A stretch of 64,000 bases of DNA from Candidatus Baldrarchaeota archaeon (lineage in GTDB: Archaea > Asgardarchaeota > Baldrarchaeia > Baldrarchaeales > DXJG01). The notes under the pieces are model-generated. The model ran no database searches. It was not told the DNA's origin and saw only the letters and a list, made by a program, of their open reading frames with translations. How positions within the stretch are numbered: the stretch's first letter is position 1; each line of letters opens with the position of its first letter. The stretch lies in assembly GCA_019056805.1 (NCBI GenBank), contig DXJG01000010.1, positions 1 to 64,000 on the forward strand, in the 5' to 3' direction. Of the stretch, positions 51,713 through 61,002 are shown piece after piece. A program made the translations under genes and the position numbers.

Positions 51713-52252
51713 ATGGCTGGTGAGAATCGGGATTTAGCTGTAAGAATATTACCTTATGATAGTAAGGCACCTGAAATATTTGAGGAGATAAGACGGTTTA
51801 TTTGCGATGTAATTCCGTATCGGATTGAAGTTGAGCATATAGGGAGCACGGCGGTTCCAGGTTTGGGTGGGAAAGGAATTATCGACATATTAATCATAGC
51901 AAAGAAAGAACATATGCAAAGTATAGTTGAAATATTAGAGTCTAAAGGATACAAATATAATCCTCAAGGTGGAACTCCTCCAGAAAGACTTTTTGTCTCG
52001 GGACCATACAAGTATCGTGGAAAAGAACTGCACATACATATTCACATAACGTTTTTTGGAAGCAAAGAACATAGAGATAAATTGCTTTTCCGAGATTATC
52101 TTAGAAAACACCCTGATGAAGCTAAAAGGTATTATGAACTCAAAAAACAATGGAGTAAAGAAGCTGGTCCAGATGGTTCTAAATATACAGAGCTTAAAAC
52201 ACGATATATTAATGAGATATTGGAGAAAGCAAGAAAAGAAGTAGGAAAGTAG
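51713..52252 (+). CDS. GrpB/UPF0157-family nucleotidyltransferase-like protein
   Basis: 179 residues. VRILPYDSKAPEIFEEIRRF at the start, the core EVEHIGSTAVPGLGGKGIID, and LRKHPDEAKRYYELKKQW at the end are diagnostic of GrpB. The HIGSTAV...KGIIDI section is a nucleotidyltransferase fold. Biological role is unknown; family members are often near CoaE. ATG 51713 is in good context. It is isolated between decayed toxin-antitoxin regions. Confidence 0.9.
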   Translation: MAGENRDLAVRILPYDSKAPEIFEEIRRFICDVIPYRIEVEHIGSTAVPGLGGKGIIDILIIAKKEHMQSIVEILESKGYKYNPQGGTPPERLFVSGPYKYRGKELHIHIHITFFGSKEHRDKLLFRDYLRKHPDEAKRYYELKKQWSKEAGPDGSKYTELKTRYINEILEKARKEVGK

Positions 52253-52342
52253 CCGTTACAAAAACGGGGTGGAGCGATTAACCAGCAAAATTCTATTAAT
52301 AAATCAGTTTAACCACATTAATTAAAATGTTTAAGCTAAAAA

Positions 52343-52555
52343 ATGATGTGTGTTATAGTTGTTGTTTTTGAGTTTTATCGTGAAGATAAATTTATTCTTG
52401 GGTAGACTGTTAAGTTTACTGTTCTTTGTGTTTTTTGGGAGTTCGTAAAGGAGTTGGGTAGGTAGAAGGTTAGTGTTGTTAACTGTCCTGTAGAGAAGTT
52501 AAGGGATAGTTGGTTGAGTTTAGGTAGTGAAGGTTTCATGTAGCTGGAGGCTTGA
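52343..52555 (+). pseudogene. Small frame interrupted by three TAG codons
   Basis: From ATG 52343 one frame reads MMCVIVVVFEFYREDKFILG, then TAG, and continues TVKFTVLCVFWEFVKELGR, TAG, KVSVVNCPVEKLRDSW and GFM, TAG, to a TGA at 52553-52555. No TAA or TGA interrupts it before the end. It is most simply a decayed gene; reading TAG as an amino acid is a remote alternative. No family is recognised. Confidence 0.25.
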
Positions 52556-52633
52556 AGGACTTTGTTTGTAATTTTGTTTTTATTGGTTGATAAATTGTTG
52601 TTTTCGGGGGGGTCGTTAGACTGTATGAGCGTG

Positions 52634-53152
52634 TTAGTTTTCTTTAAGGTAGTGTATTAGGTATTTGTTCCAGGTGAGGGAAGTTAGGTAGCCTGCTGCT
52701 ATTCCGTTTATGGTTCCAATTATGAAGATTATGAGGTAGAGTGTTGGTATCATGGGCATTAATCCTATTATGATTGCTGTGCACATTGATATTAGACCTA
52801 CTATAATTGTGCTTAGGGTGAGTGCGGCTGTTAGTCTTATTGTTTTAACTTGGCTGTTGGTTTTAACGTTGAAAGTGTGAATGAAGATATCGATTAGTAG
52901 TCCGTATATTATTGAAAATATTAGGGTGAATGGGATGTATCTGGCTCTTATAATGCTTAAAAGGGCGCCGTTTATTGTTGATGCGTAGGTTGCTCCCCAT
53001 TTGTCTATTAGTAGTGAGGCTAGTGCGAATGTAAGAACTTGAACAACAATAAATGCTTTGTCAATTGGGGTGGGTAGCATAGCCTTAGATAGGAAAGCTA
53101 TAACTCCAAGCAGAGTTGCAAAAGCTAAACGTCTACTAGAGCGGGTGTTCAT
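52634..53152 (-). CDS. Membrane protein resembling an ECF transporter S component
   Basis: 172 residues with about five transmembrane helices. RRLAFATLLGVIAFLSKAML at the N terminus and GIAAGYLTSLTWNKYLIHYL at the C terminus fit the size and shape of energy-coupling-factor substrate-binding subunits, which import vitamins or ions. No ECF ATPase or T component is in the window. The start ATG has a GGAAAC-like leader. A different small membrane protein family cannot be excluded. Confidence 0.5.
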   Translation of the reverse strand: MNTRSSRRLAFATLLGVIAFLSKAMLPTPIDKAFIVVQVLTFALASLLIDKWGATYASTINGALLSIIRARYIPFTLIFSIIYGLLIDIFIHTFNVKTNSQVKTIRLTAALTLSTIIVGLISMCTAIIIGLMPMIPTLYLIIFIIGTINGIAAGYLTSLTWNKYLIHYLKEN

Positions 53153-53417
53153 TTGTTTCCTCCCCTAGTGTTAAACTGTTTTACTTAAGTTTGATAATAA
53201 GTATTATACTCCTAGATATATGTTTAAGGAGTTAATGGCTCAAGCTAAATAGTGCAGATTATTTTGTTTGTGGTTTAGTTATCTTTGTTTTTATGTTTTT
53301 AAATATTTTAATGATCTAATGTTGATGAAGGAGAATAAAGTTTGATGTTATTGAGTTCTTTAATGGTGTTTTTGGCGGTATACTTATATGGTTATGTTGT
53401 TATGTAATATTGTGGTG

Positions 53418-53651
53418 ATGTTGTTGAGAAGGTATGCTACGATTTCGGTTCCTGTGGAGGTTAAAAGGATTCTTGAAAAGGTTAAGGGTGATAGGGAATG
53501 GGGGGAGTTTTTGATTTGGCTGTATGAGGAGGTTAGGAAGCTAAGGGGTGAAAGTTCTTTTAGGGAGTTGGTGGAGATTCTTTCCGAGGAGGAGCTTGAA
53601 AATATTTTAAAGAGTAGTCGGGAGTTTAGGAAGGGGTTTGTTTTGAAATGA
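53418..53651 (+). CDS. VapB-type antitoxin
   Basis: About 77 residues: MLLRRYATISVPVEVKRILE with an RHH-like strand, then REWGEFLIWLYEEVRKLRGE, and a C-terminal SFRELVEILSEEELENILKS that binds the toxin. The start is uncertain: ATG 53418, nearby TTG codons or the outer ATG 53388. It overlaps the PIN toxin by four bases. Confidence 0.78.
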   Translation: MLLRRYATISVPVEVKRILEKVKGDREWGEFLIWLYEEVRKLRGESSFRELVEILSEEELENILKSSREFRKGFVLK

Positions 53652-54001
53652 GCTTGCTGGATACGAGTGTTTTGGTTGAGCTTTTGCGAAGAAAGAAGTA
53701 TGAATTTGCTAGTATTTCTGTTATAACTTTGATCGAGATTTTGAGGGGTGTGAAAGCGGAGAAAAGGGAAAGGGTTAAGGATTTGATTGAGAGGAGTTTT
53801 GATGTGATAGGTTTGGATAATAGAGTTGTTGAAACTTACTGTGATCTTTACGATAGGTTGAGGGAAAGAGGGGAAATGATTTCCGATGCAGATTTACTTA
53901 TAGCTGCTACGGCGATTTCACGTGGCTTAACTTTGAGAACTAGTGATAAAAAACATTTTGAAAGGTTGAAAAAATATGGGTTAAAATTAGACTTAACTTA
54001 A
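53648..54001 (+). CDS. vapC: PIN-domain toxin (VapC)
   Basis: 117 residues: SLLDTSVLVELLRRKKY (first Asp), SVITLIEILRGVKAE (Glu), ISDADLLIAATAISRGL (third acidic pair) and TLRTSDKKHFERL (fourth). This is the standard VapC length and motif order. It overlaps the antitoxin by ATGA. The module is intact. Confidence 0.88.
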   Translation: MSLLDTSVLVELLRRKKYEFASISVITLIEILRGVKAEKRERVKDLIERSFDVIGLDNRVVETYCDLYDRLRERGEMISDADLLIAATAISRGLTLRTSDKKHFERLKKYGLKLDLT

Positions 54002-54049
54002 AGTAAGTTACTGTTGAATGTTCCAAGATAGCTTAGAACTTATCTGTTG

Positions 54050-54169
54050 ATGACGGATTTTGAGGAGCCTGTTCCATCTAAGAAAGTTATGGAGGAATAT
54101 TATAGGGATTTTGGAGATGAACACAATCGTATTCCATGGTTTTTAATTGTAGGGGCTAAGAAAACATGA
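54050..54169 (+). pseudogene. Methyltransferase C-terminal fragment
   Basis: A 39-codon frame reads MTDFEEPVPSKKVMEEYYRD and ends HNRIPWFLIVGAKKT. The final IPWFLIVGAKK is a common last strand of class I SAM methyltransferases. There is no catalytic part. It is a relic, on the opposite strand from the intact methyltransferase next door. Confidence 0.35.
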
Positions 54170-54216
54170 ATGTATAAACTTTTAACTTCTTCCTTCACCC
54201 TTTTTCTAGGAGGTTT

Positions 54217-54885
54217 TTATTTTTTCGTGGTTGTTTTCTTAAATGTGAGCACGTAGTGTAGAATGGTTCCATATTTGTTAATTGGTTCGAAATCGGTGTT
54301 TTTGCACCATTTGGTTACTGTTTTTTGACGTGGATAATCTGGATCTAGTAGTAATTCACCTATTGGTAGTATGCCGTCATCTTTTAGAACACGTTTAATT
54401 TCAAGTAATGCTTTCTTTTTATCGGGGATTTCTGCCAGTACTGTGATCATGAAAATTCGGTCAAACATTTTGTTTGTGAAGGGAAGGTAATAGGCAGATG
54501 CCGTTATTGCCGTGCCGTTCGTTATTTTCTCTTTCTTTAGTCTATTGTTTAGTTTTTTTATTAGGGTTGACTGTATATCTACGGCGAAGAGTTTTCCCCT
54601 TTTACCAACGTGTCTTGCTGCTTCGATCGTGAAAGTTCCTGGGCCGGGGCCTATTTCTAAAACATACATACCGTCTTGTATGCCTATCCATTTAACTACT
54701 TTTGTGGGTGGCTGTATTCGTCTTCTAATAGGATTGTCAATAAAGCGGGCAGCGAATGCAGGGATCGGAAAGTGAATATATCGTCTTATAACTCTTATTA
54801 CAGTCTGAACGAAGATAAACCAACCTAGTAAGATAATAAATATCCAAAGAAGTACTGTTAGTATTATAGAAACAATGGGCATCAT
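54217..54885 (-). CDS. Class I SAM-dependent methyltransferase with N-terminal membrane helix
   Basis: 222 residues. An N-terminal transmembrane helix (IILTVLLWIFIILLGWFIF) is followed by the SAM-binding motif MYVLEIGPGPGTFTIEA (motif I), KLFAVDIQ and MFDRIFMITVLAEIPDK, with a late motif DDGILPIGELLLDPDY. The helix suggests a lipid or membrane substrate; the family pattern resembles phospholipid or UbiE-type enzymes. No partner is adjacent. Confidence 0.82.
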   Translation of the reverse strand: MMPIVSIILTVLLWIFIILLGWFIFVQTVIRVIRRYIHFPIPAFAARFIDNPIRRRIQPPTKVVKWIGIQDGMYVLEIGPGPGTFTIEAARHVGKRGKLFAVDIQSTLIKKLNNRLKKEKITNGTAITASAYYLPFTNKMFDRIFMITVLAEIPDKKKALLEIKRVLKDDGILPIGELLLDPDYPRQKTVTKWCKNTDFEPINKYGTILHYVLTFKKTTTKK

Positions 54886-55117
54886 ATTATTCTCCTACAG
54901 TACAGTGTCACTTGATAACTATTAAATGAAATTTGTTTAATGTTAAATTTTAAGTTAAAATTGATTTAAAACAACAGTTTACTTCGTGTTTATTAAGACG
55001 AAGCGAGTTTCATCTTAATAATACTATGTGGAAACCTTCTTTAACCTTACAAGAATATTTCTCTCCAATTACTAAACCATTGCCATTACTATTTTACTGT
55101 TTTTAAGCTTGGTTATT

Positions 55118-55469
55118 TCAGTCTTTTTCAAGTAATTCCAAAGTGTATTTATATGTGATTATCCATGTTAAACCTATTATGAGGACAAGTAGCAATGTTT
55201 TTATGAAGTATAGGTAGAAGAGCTTGTCTATTATAACTCATTTCACTAAGTGCAGTTAACATTCCTGGTTCTCTGGGCCATGGAAAAAATGTTCCAGGCC
55301 CGGTGGAACGCCAATAATAATCCCCATCAAAGTAGCAAATGTGAATAGATACTAAATATGCCTTTATGGTATACGCTGTTATAAATGTTGAAATGATCCA
55401 TAAAGCCACTATTAATAGGTGTTTAGAGAATTTTAGGATTTTTAGTCTTTTATTGAATTTTACATTCAT
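55118..55469 (-). pseudogene. Two-helix membrane protein with a frameshift
   Basis: The first frame (55469 down to about 55240) has a transmembrane helix (LLIVALWIISTFITAY) and an extracellular loop FDGDYYWRSTGPGTFFPW. After SEMS the frame runs into unlikely text and ends at 55149, while another frame continues with LFYLYFIKTLLLVLIIGLTW to a stop at 55118. That second helix completes a two-helix protein. A one-base indel near 55235 is the simplest reading. Confidence 0.45.
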
Positions 55470-55802
55470 ACTTTAACACTTCAGTATTTTACATAATTTT
55501 CTTTAATGATAAAATTAAAAGCTGAATTATAAATTTTTACGTTGTGAATCGCCTTTAACCCTGTAGCTTTGCACATGGTTTTACTTCTTCAAGCTGTGAT
55601 TATATTTAGGAACGCTTTCCGTAGCAAAAGGGTTTAATCAGAGTTTTTAAAGTTTATAAGTTAGGTGATGTGTTCAATTAAGGGTCATGATGTTAGGTAT
55701 GTGTCTTGTTCTGTATTATTGTTAGGACGTTGAATTTGATAATTTAAATAATAGCCTGCCTGTATTGAACGAATCTTTGCAAGGTAGAAGGGCATATGCA
55801 AT
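55470..55802. other. Intergenic region, nothing recognised
   Basis: 333 bases without a supportable gene, repeat or RNA. It separates the accessory zone from the metabolic genes. Confidence 0.4.
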
Positions 55803-56747
55803 TTACAACTTGTTTAGGATGTGAAGTGTTTTTATGATTTTCTTTATTCGTTCGTTGTACATTTCTTCGAACGTTTTTCCTTGGTAGTTATATATGCCTT
55901 TTCCTGTTTTTATTCCAAGTTGGTTCATTCTTATTTTGTCGGCTAGCCACTTGGGTGGTTTAAATCTTTCATCTTTGAGTGTTTTTGATAGGTAGATTGA
56001 TGCGAGGTATACGATGTCTAGGCCTATGTAATCTAGGTTTCTGAAGGGACCAAATAGCAGGTATATAAGTCCTAGATGTTCTGTCCATGTTTTGTCGATG
56101 TCTTCTATGGTTGTAATGCCTGTTTCTATGAGTTTTGTTGCCTCTGCAAGTACTGCTGCTGCCATTCTATTAACAAGAAAACCTGGAATATCTCTGCATA
56201 CTATAGTTTTCTTTTTGCATTTATCTTCTAAAAATTCTTTTATTCTTTTAACCGTGTTGTCTGAGGTGTGTGTTCCTCGGACTATTTCAACTAGAGGTAG
56301 AATGAAAGGAGGGTTCATCCAATGTGTGCCGATCATTCTTTCAGGTTTTTCTATTGCTTCTGAAATATCACTTATTCTTATTACGGAGGTTGTTGTTGCA
56401 AGTATTGTGTCTTCTGAGACATATTTTTCTACTTCTCTGAAAATTTTTCTTTTAAGCTTTAAATCTTCGGGCACAGCCTCTATAACTAAATCTGCTTCCT
56501 TTACGCATTTCTTAAGGTCATTCATCATTTTAATACGTAAAATTATTTTATCTATATCTTGATGATCGATTATGTTTTCGTTTGCTAGTAATTCTAAATT
56601 AGATTTTATGCGTTTTAAGGCTTCTTTTAAAATTTTATCTTTAATGTCGTATAATGTTACGTTGCAGTTGGCTTGTGCACATGTTTGTGCAATGCCGTGG
56701 CCCATTAGTCCTGCTCCTATAATGGAAACTTGTGTTATTTTTTTCAT
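55803..56747 (-). CDS. 3-hydroxyacyl-CoA dehydrogenase
   Basis: 314 residues. The NAD-binding motif VSIIGAGLMGHGIAQTCAQA is at the N terminus, then ADLVIEAVPEDLKLKR, ATTTSVIRISDI and GTHWMNPPF with the catalytic His, and GFLVNRMAAAVLAEA in the C-terminal domain. The enzyme oxidises 3-hydroxyacyl-CoA to 3-oxoacyl-CoA; length matches the stand-alone HBD/PaaH type. It follows the SDR epimerase gene with a 13-base gap, so the two form an operon. Confidence 0.93.
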   Translation of the reverse strand: MKKITQVSIIGAGLMGHGIAQTCAQANCNVTLYDIKDKILKEALKRIKSNLELLANENIIDHQDIDKIILRIKMMNDLKKCVKEADLVIEAVPEDLKLKRKIFREVEKYVSEDTILATTTSVIRISDISEAIEKPERMIGTHWMNPPFILPLVEIVRGTHTSDNTVKRIKEFLEDKCKKKTIVCRDIPGFLVNRMAAAVLAEATKLIETGITTIEDIDKTWTEHLGLIYLLFGPFRNLDYIGLDIVYLASIYLSKTLKDERFKPPKWLADKIRMNQLGIKTGKGIYNYQGKTFEEMYNERIKKIIKTLHILNKL

Positions 56748-56760
56748 ATAATCATCTCTC

Positions 56761-57741
56761 TTAATACCCGATGTACATATCTTTATGGGTTTGAACGTAT
56801 TTTATGAAGTCTTTAACGATTTCTTCTATGGATGTGTATTTAAGTTTCCAGTTAATGTCTTCTATGTTTCTGTAAAGTTTTTCTTGCCCTGCTTTTACTA
56901 CAAGTGTTGTGAGTAATGTCCATATTTTTGCTACTCGTTCAGCTTCTTCATCTATTTCTATGTTGATTTTTGCGTTTGGAATGTATTTTTTCAACGTTTC
57001 TATAAGTTCTTTCATGGAAATGGGTACGCCTCCAACGATGTAAATTCTTTTCTTAACTCTCTTTGCTTTCCACAGGGATATGAGGAAGTTGACTGCATCT
57101 TTGATATAAAGTATAGGTAACATCGTGTTTTGTGGAATGTCAATTGTAGCCGTTTCATTTAATGCTGCTTTTTCTATTAGGGTGGAGAAAGTTACTGTTG
57201 CTCCTTCACCTCTTCTTCCAGGTCCTATTACAACTGGGAATCTTGCACATCTAAAGTCTATGCCGTGTTTGTAGTGATAGAACATTCCAATTATTTCACC
57301 GAAGACTTTTGTGACACCGTAAAATGATGTTGGATCTCTGTAACTGTTTTCTTTTATAGGGAAGCCAGATTTTGGACCGTAAACAGACAAACTGCTGGTG
57401 AAAATAATCTTTTTCACACCTAGTATTCTTGAGGCTTCAAAAACATTAAATGTTCCTTCGATATTTGTTTTAAATGCTGTTGCATGGCTTTTTTCCGCTT
57501 TAACTGAAAGTTCAGCAGCTGTATGAAAAACATCCTCTATATCGTGTTTACTTATTACTTCCACTACTTCATTCCATAGGTTAACGTCGCCCTCTACAAT
57601 TTTAACACTATTTAGTATATCTTTAATTCTGTTATAGTTGATGTATTTGTCAAATAAAATGATGTCATGGCCTTCTTTGATAAGATTTCTAGCTAAATGT
57701 GAACCGATAAACCCGGTACCTCCGGTTAAAAGAATTGCCAT
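56761..57741 (-). CDS. NAD-dependent epimerase/dehydratase (extended SDR)
   Basis: 326 residues. The cofactor motif is LLTGGTGFIGSHLARNL, and the catalytic YGVTKVFGE (YxxxK) follows SSLSVYGPKSG. The text resembles UDP-sugar 4-epimerases and related hydroxysteroid-type enzymes; the substrate is not clear. Co-transcribed with the hydroxyacyl-CoA dehydrogenase, it may act on an acyl or organic-acid intermediate rather than a sugar (inference). Divergent from the MFS transporter gene. Confidence 0.86.
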   Translation of the reverse strand: MAILLTGGTGFIGSHLARNLIKEGHDIILFDKYINYNRIKDILNSVKIVEGDVNLWNEVVEVISKHDIEDVFHTAAELSVKAEKSHATAFKTNIEGTFNVFEASRILGVKKIIFTSSLSVYGPKSGFPIKENSYRDPTSFYGVTKVFGEIIGMFYHYKHGIDFRCARFPVVIGPGRRGEGATVTFSTLIEKAALNETATIDIPQNTMLPILYIKDAVNFLISLWKAKRVKKRIYIVGGVPISMKELIETLKKYIPNAKINIEIDEEAERVAKIWTLLTTLVVKAGQEKLYRNIEDINWKLKYTSIEEIVKDFIKYVQTHKDMYIGY

Positions 57742-57902
57742 TTTGTACCCCTCTTAAATAATGTCAAATCTTTGATGTTACCATTTTATTATCTTTTCCT
57801 AAATTTTACTTATGTAATGTTTATTCTTTTTAACATGCTAAGAAATTTTAAATATTTTATTTTCCATATGAAAAGGCAAAGGTACGGAAGTAGGGGAGTT
57901 AC

Positions 57903-59153
57903 ATGGCGGAGGATGTAACTGAAACTTATACTTTTAGAGAGAAGGCAATAGTGTTGCTTGCAGTGTCACTTGGATGGGCTCATGATGCTATAGGCCTTAC
58001 GATAATCAATTTTCTAGCAGTGCCGATAATGGAAGAATTTAATGTAGGGAAGGTTGAGATGGGTTTCATATTTTCTGGTCAATATATAGCGACGGTCTTT
58101 GGCGCTATACTGTTTGGTGAACTTGCTGATAGATTTGGGAGAAAACGTGCATTAATCATTTCTATTCTTTGGGATTCTATATTGACAGCGGCGTCTGCAT
58201 TTGCACCTAACTATTGGACATTGGCGGCATTGAGAATTATTTCGGGTATGGGAGTTTCGTGGGGTATAGCATTTGCTCTTTTAAGCGAGATTTATTCTCC
58301 CAAGCGTAGAGGATTGTTTGGAGGGATTGTTCATGCAACGTTTTGCTTCGGGTACATTGGATCAGCGTTAACTGTTACTTTGCTGTATCCAATTTACGGT
58401 TGGCGCCCCTGCTTTTTCATTGCACTGTTTCCAATACCGATTTTAGTGCTTTTGGAATTTGCTCTCCCTGAGTCGAAACTTTGGGAAAGGTATAAGGAAA
58501 TAGAGGAAGAAGTTGAAGCTTTAAAGACAAAAGTTCGTATAGGTGAGCTCCTTAAAAGTGCATATTTTAAATTAACGTTGCTATGTACATTTCTTTTCTG
58601 GACAGCGGAGTTCGCTTATCATGCGGTGGTGGATTGGGCACCTACATTTCTAAGCGAGGAATGGGGATTTGCTGTTGAAGAAGCAAGTTCCCTAGTTTTG
58701 TTAGTTGCTCTTGAAGCTGTTATTATCCTTCCTTTGATCGGTTTAATTAGTGATTTTATTGGACGGAGAAGGTCTTTTGCAGCGTCGGCTTTTATGGGAT
58801 TGATTGGCACAATTTTACTTGGCTACTTTACGTTGATGATACGTGTTAAAGGACTTGCAATATTGTCGCTTTTTATAATAGCGATGGGATTTGGTTCTCA
58901 TGCTTTGTTTGGGGTTTGGTCTAGTGAAATTTTTCCAACGAAGGTAAGGGCTACGGCTACTTCTTTCATATTTAGTGTTGCAAGAGGATTATCTCTCGGA
59001 GGGCTGATAGTAGGTTATCTTGCTACGATAGTAGGTTTAACAGCTGCGATGCTTTTAGCGGCTCCCGGTTTCCTTTTGATGATTATACTTCCGATGTTTC
59101 TACCAGAAACTAAGGGTAAAGTTTTAAAAGCTGTGGAAGAACCGGTGGTGTGA
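57903..59153 (+). CDS. MFS transporter, sugar/organic-acid symporter type
   Basis: 416 residues with 12 predicted helices. The MFS loop motif is GELADRFGRKRA between helices 2 and 3, and a second copy LISDFIGRRRS lies between helices 8 and 9. The N terminus DAIGLTIINFLAVPIMEEF and the sequence WGIAFALLSEIYSPKRRGLF resemble aromatic-acid or metabolite H+ symporters. It stops one base before the ThDP enzyme gene, so it is probably translated with it and brings in that enzyme's substrate. Confidence 0.9.
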   Translation: MAEDVTETYTFREKAIVLLAVSLGWAHDAIGLTIINFLAVPIMEEFNVGKVEMGFIFSGQYIATVFGAILFGELADRFGRKRALIISILWDSILTAASAFAPNYWTLAALRIISGMGVSWGIAFALLSEIYSPKRRGLFGGIVHATFCFGYIGSALTVTLLYPIYGWRPCFFIALFPIPILVLLEFALPESKLWERYKEIEEEVEALKTKVRIGELLKSAYFKLTLLCTFLFWTAEFAYHAVVDWAPTFLSEEWGFAVEEASSLVLLVALEAVIILPLIGLISDFIGRRRSFAASAFMGLIGTILLGYFTLMIRVKGLAILSLFIIAMGFGSHALFGVWSSEIFPTKVRATATSFIFSVARGLSLGGLIVGYLATIVGLTAAMLLAAPGFLLMIILPMFLPETKGKVLKAVEEPVV

Positions 59154-59154
59154 A

Positions 59155-60846
59155 ATGTCAGAAATTAATGGCGGGAAAATCGTTGCAAAGGTTCTAAAAG
59201 TGGAAGGCATCAAATGTGTTTTTACATTACCTAGCGGCGAAATATTGCCAATACTTGAGGAGCTTGTGGAAGAAGGTATTCAAGTTGTGACGACTAGACA
59301 TGAGCAGGCTGCTGGTAACGCTGCTGATGGTTGGGCTCGTGTTACAAGGTCTCCTGGAGTATGTGTGGTTCCTGCTGGCCCTGGTTTTGCAAATTTGATA
59401 CCAGCAATTATACAAGCCTTTTATGCAGGGAGTCCTGTGGTTGCAATTTCAGGTCATTCACCACATAAATATGTGGATATGGATGCCTTTGAGGAAATTG
59501 ATGGAGTAGAAATTGTTTCATCTGTTACGAAGTGGGCAAAACGATGTATGTTTACTGAAAGGATACATGAATATCTTCAGGAGGCTTTTAGGTATGCAGT
59601 TTCGGGGAAAATGGGACCTGTACTTTTAGAAGTTCCAAAAGATGTTCTTCAAGGGAAATGTAGCGTTGAAAGGATTAAAATCGTTCCTCCAGAGCGGTAT
59701 AGGTCGAAGGGAAGGGTGTATGGTGATCCAAAACTAGTTAAAAAGGCTGTAGATCTTCTAGTAGCTTCGGAAAAACCTCTTATTATTGCTGGCAGTGGAG
59801 TTTATTGGTCTGGCGCATGGCTGGAGTTAGTGAAGCTTGCGGAGCTACTTTCAATACCAGTTGCATGTGAGGGACTTGCAGTGGGCTGTATTCCCTATGA
59901 TCACCCCTTGTATGTTGGAAATGCTATTGGAAACCCATTTATGAGGAATGCGGATGTTCTGTTGGTTGTAGGCGCAAAATTTGATGAATTCCTGGGGTTT
60001 GGACGGGATCCATCTTTCTACTCTGATGATGTAAGGGTAATAAGGATAGATGTGGAGTTTTCTGAGATAGGTAAAAATCGTCCAGTAGATGTGGGTATAG
60101 TAGGCGATGCAAAAGCTGTTCTTTCACAAATGCTTAAAATCATCGGAGAAACAGCTTCCACGGTATCTGAGGAGAGAAATTGGGCGAAGAAGTTTAGATC
60201 TGCTTGGATCAGTCTTAGCGAAAGTTTTGATAAAGTAGCAGAGTCTTCGGAAAAGCCGATTAGACCTCAAAGATTAATGAAGGAAATAAGAGAGGTGGTT
60301 GATGAAGACACCATATGTATTTTGGATGGCGGAGATACGACTGTATGGGCTTATTTATATTTAAGGGCGTATAGACCGGGGCAGATAATAGGTTCACAGG
60401 GGCCTTTTGGACATTTGGGTGCTGGAATACCTATGGGGATAGCGGCGAAACTTGCTTACCCAGATAAGAAAGTTTTTGTTATTACTGGTGATGGAAGTTT
60501 TCTTTTCAATGGAAGTGAATTGGACACTGCTGTAAGATATAATGTTCCAATCGTAGTAATAGTGGTGAATGACTCTGCTTGGGGGATGGTTTATCATACA
60601 AGGTTTATCACATCAAAATCGAAAGAAAAAGCGGGACTTTTCACGTTGTTAAACGAAAGGGTAAGGTATGACAAATTTGCTGAAAGTTTAGGAGCATACG
60701 GGGAGCTGGTTACGGAGCCTGATGAAATAAAACCAGCAATTAAAAGAGCATTTGAATCTGATTTGCCAGCGGTAATTGATGTAAGGGTGTCTAGAGAGTT
60801 TCCGACGCCACTCAGTTATATACTCACCACGAAGAGGAAAATTTGA
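59155..60846 (+). CDS. Thiamine-diphosphate-dependent decarboxylase/synthase-family enzyme
   Basis: 563 residues of the acetolactate-synthase/benzoylformate-decarboxylase superfamily. The N-terminal PYR domain has the catalytic Glu in TTRHEQAAGNAADG (E50), the middle domain has GSGVYWSG, and the C-terminal PP domain has the ThDP motif ITGDGSFLFNGSELDTAVRY ending with NDSAWG. Such enzymes decarboxylate 2-oxoacids or join them. Next to an MFS transporter and upstream of AOR, a decarboxylase forming an aldehyde is more likely than a biosynthetic acetolactate synthase (inference); no small subunit gene is present. Confidence 0.88.
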   Translation: MSEINGGKIVAKVLKVEGIKCVFTLPSGEILPILEELVEEGIQVVTTRHEQAAGNAADGWARVTRSPGVCVVPAGPGFANLIPAIIQAFYAGSPVVAISGHSPHKYVDMDAFEEIDGVEIVSSVTKWAKRCMFTERIHEYLQEAFRYAVSGKMGPVLLEVPKDVLQGKCSVERIKIVPPERYRSKGRVYGDPKLVKKAVDLLVASEKPLIIAGSGVYWSGAWLELVKLAELLSIPVACEGLAVGCIPYDHPLYVGNAIGNPFMRNADVLLVVGAKFDEFLGFGRDPSFYSDDVRVIRIDVEFSEIGKNRPVDVGIVGDAKAVLSQMLKIIGETASTVSEERNWAKKFRSAWISLSESFDKVAESSEKPIRPQRLMKEIREVVDEDTICILDGGDTTVWAYLYLRAYRPGQIIGSQGPFGHLGAGIPMGIAAKLAYPDKKVFVITGDGSFLFNGSELDTAVRYNVPIVVIVVNDSAWGMVYHTRFITSKSKEKAGLFTLLNERVRYDKFAESLGAYGELVTEPDEIKPAIKRAFESDLPAVIDVRVSREFPTPLSYILTTKRKI

Positions 60847-61002
60847 AATGTCATTTTTTATAATAATATCTCTCCTTTTTTAACAGACCTGTGTATTAAA
60901 AGAGTTGTCTACTAAATGTTTATCAGCTAGTTTCAAATATAATCATCACAATATTCATAGCCTTTCAATTAAATCTCAGTGGTAACATGAGGGGAATTTA
61001 AA

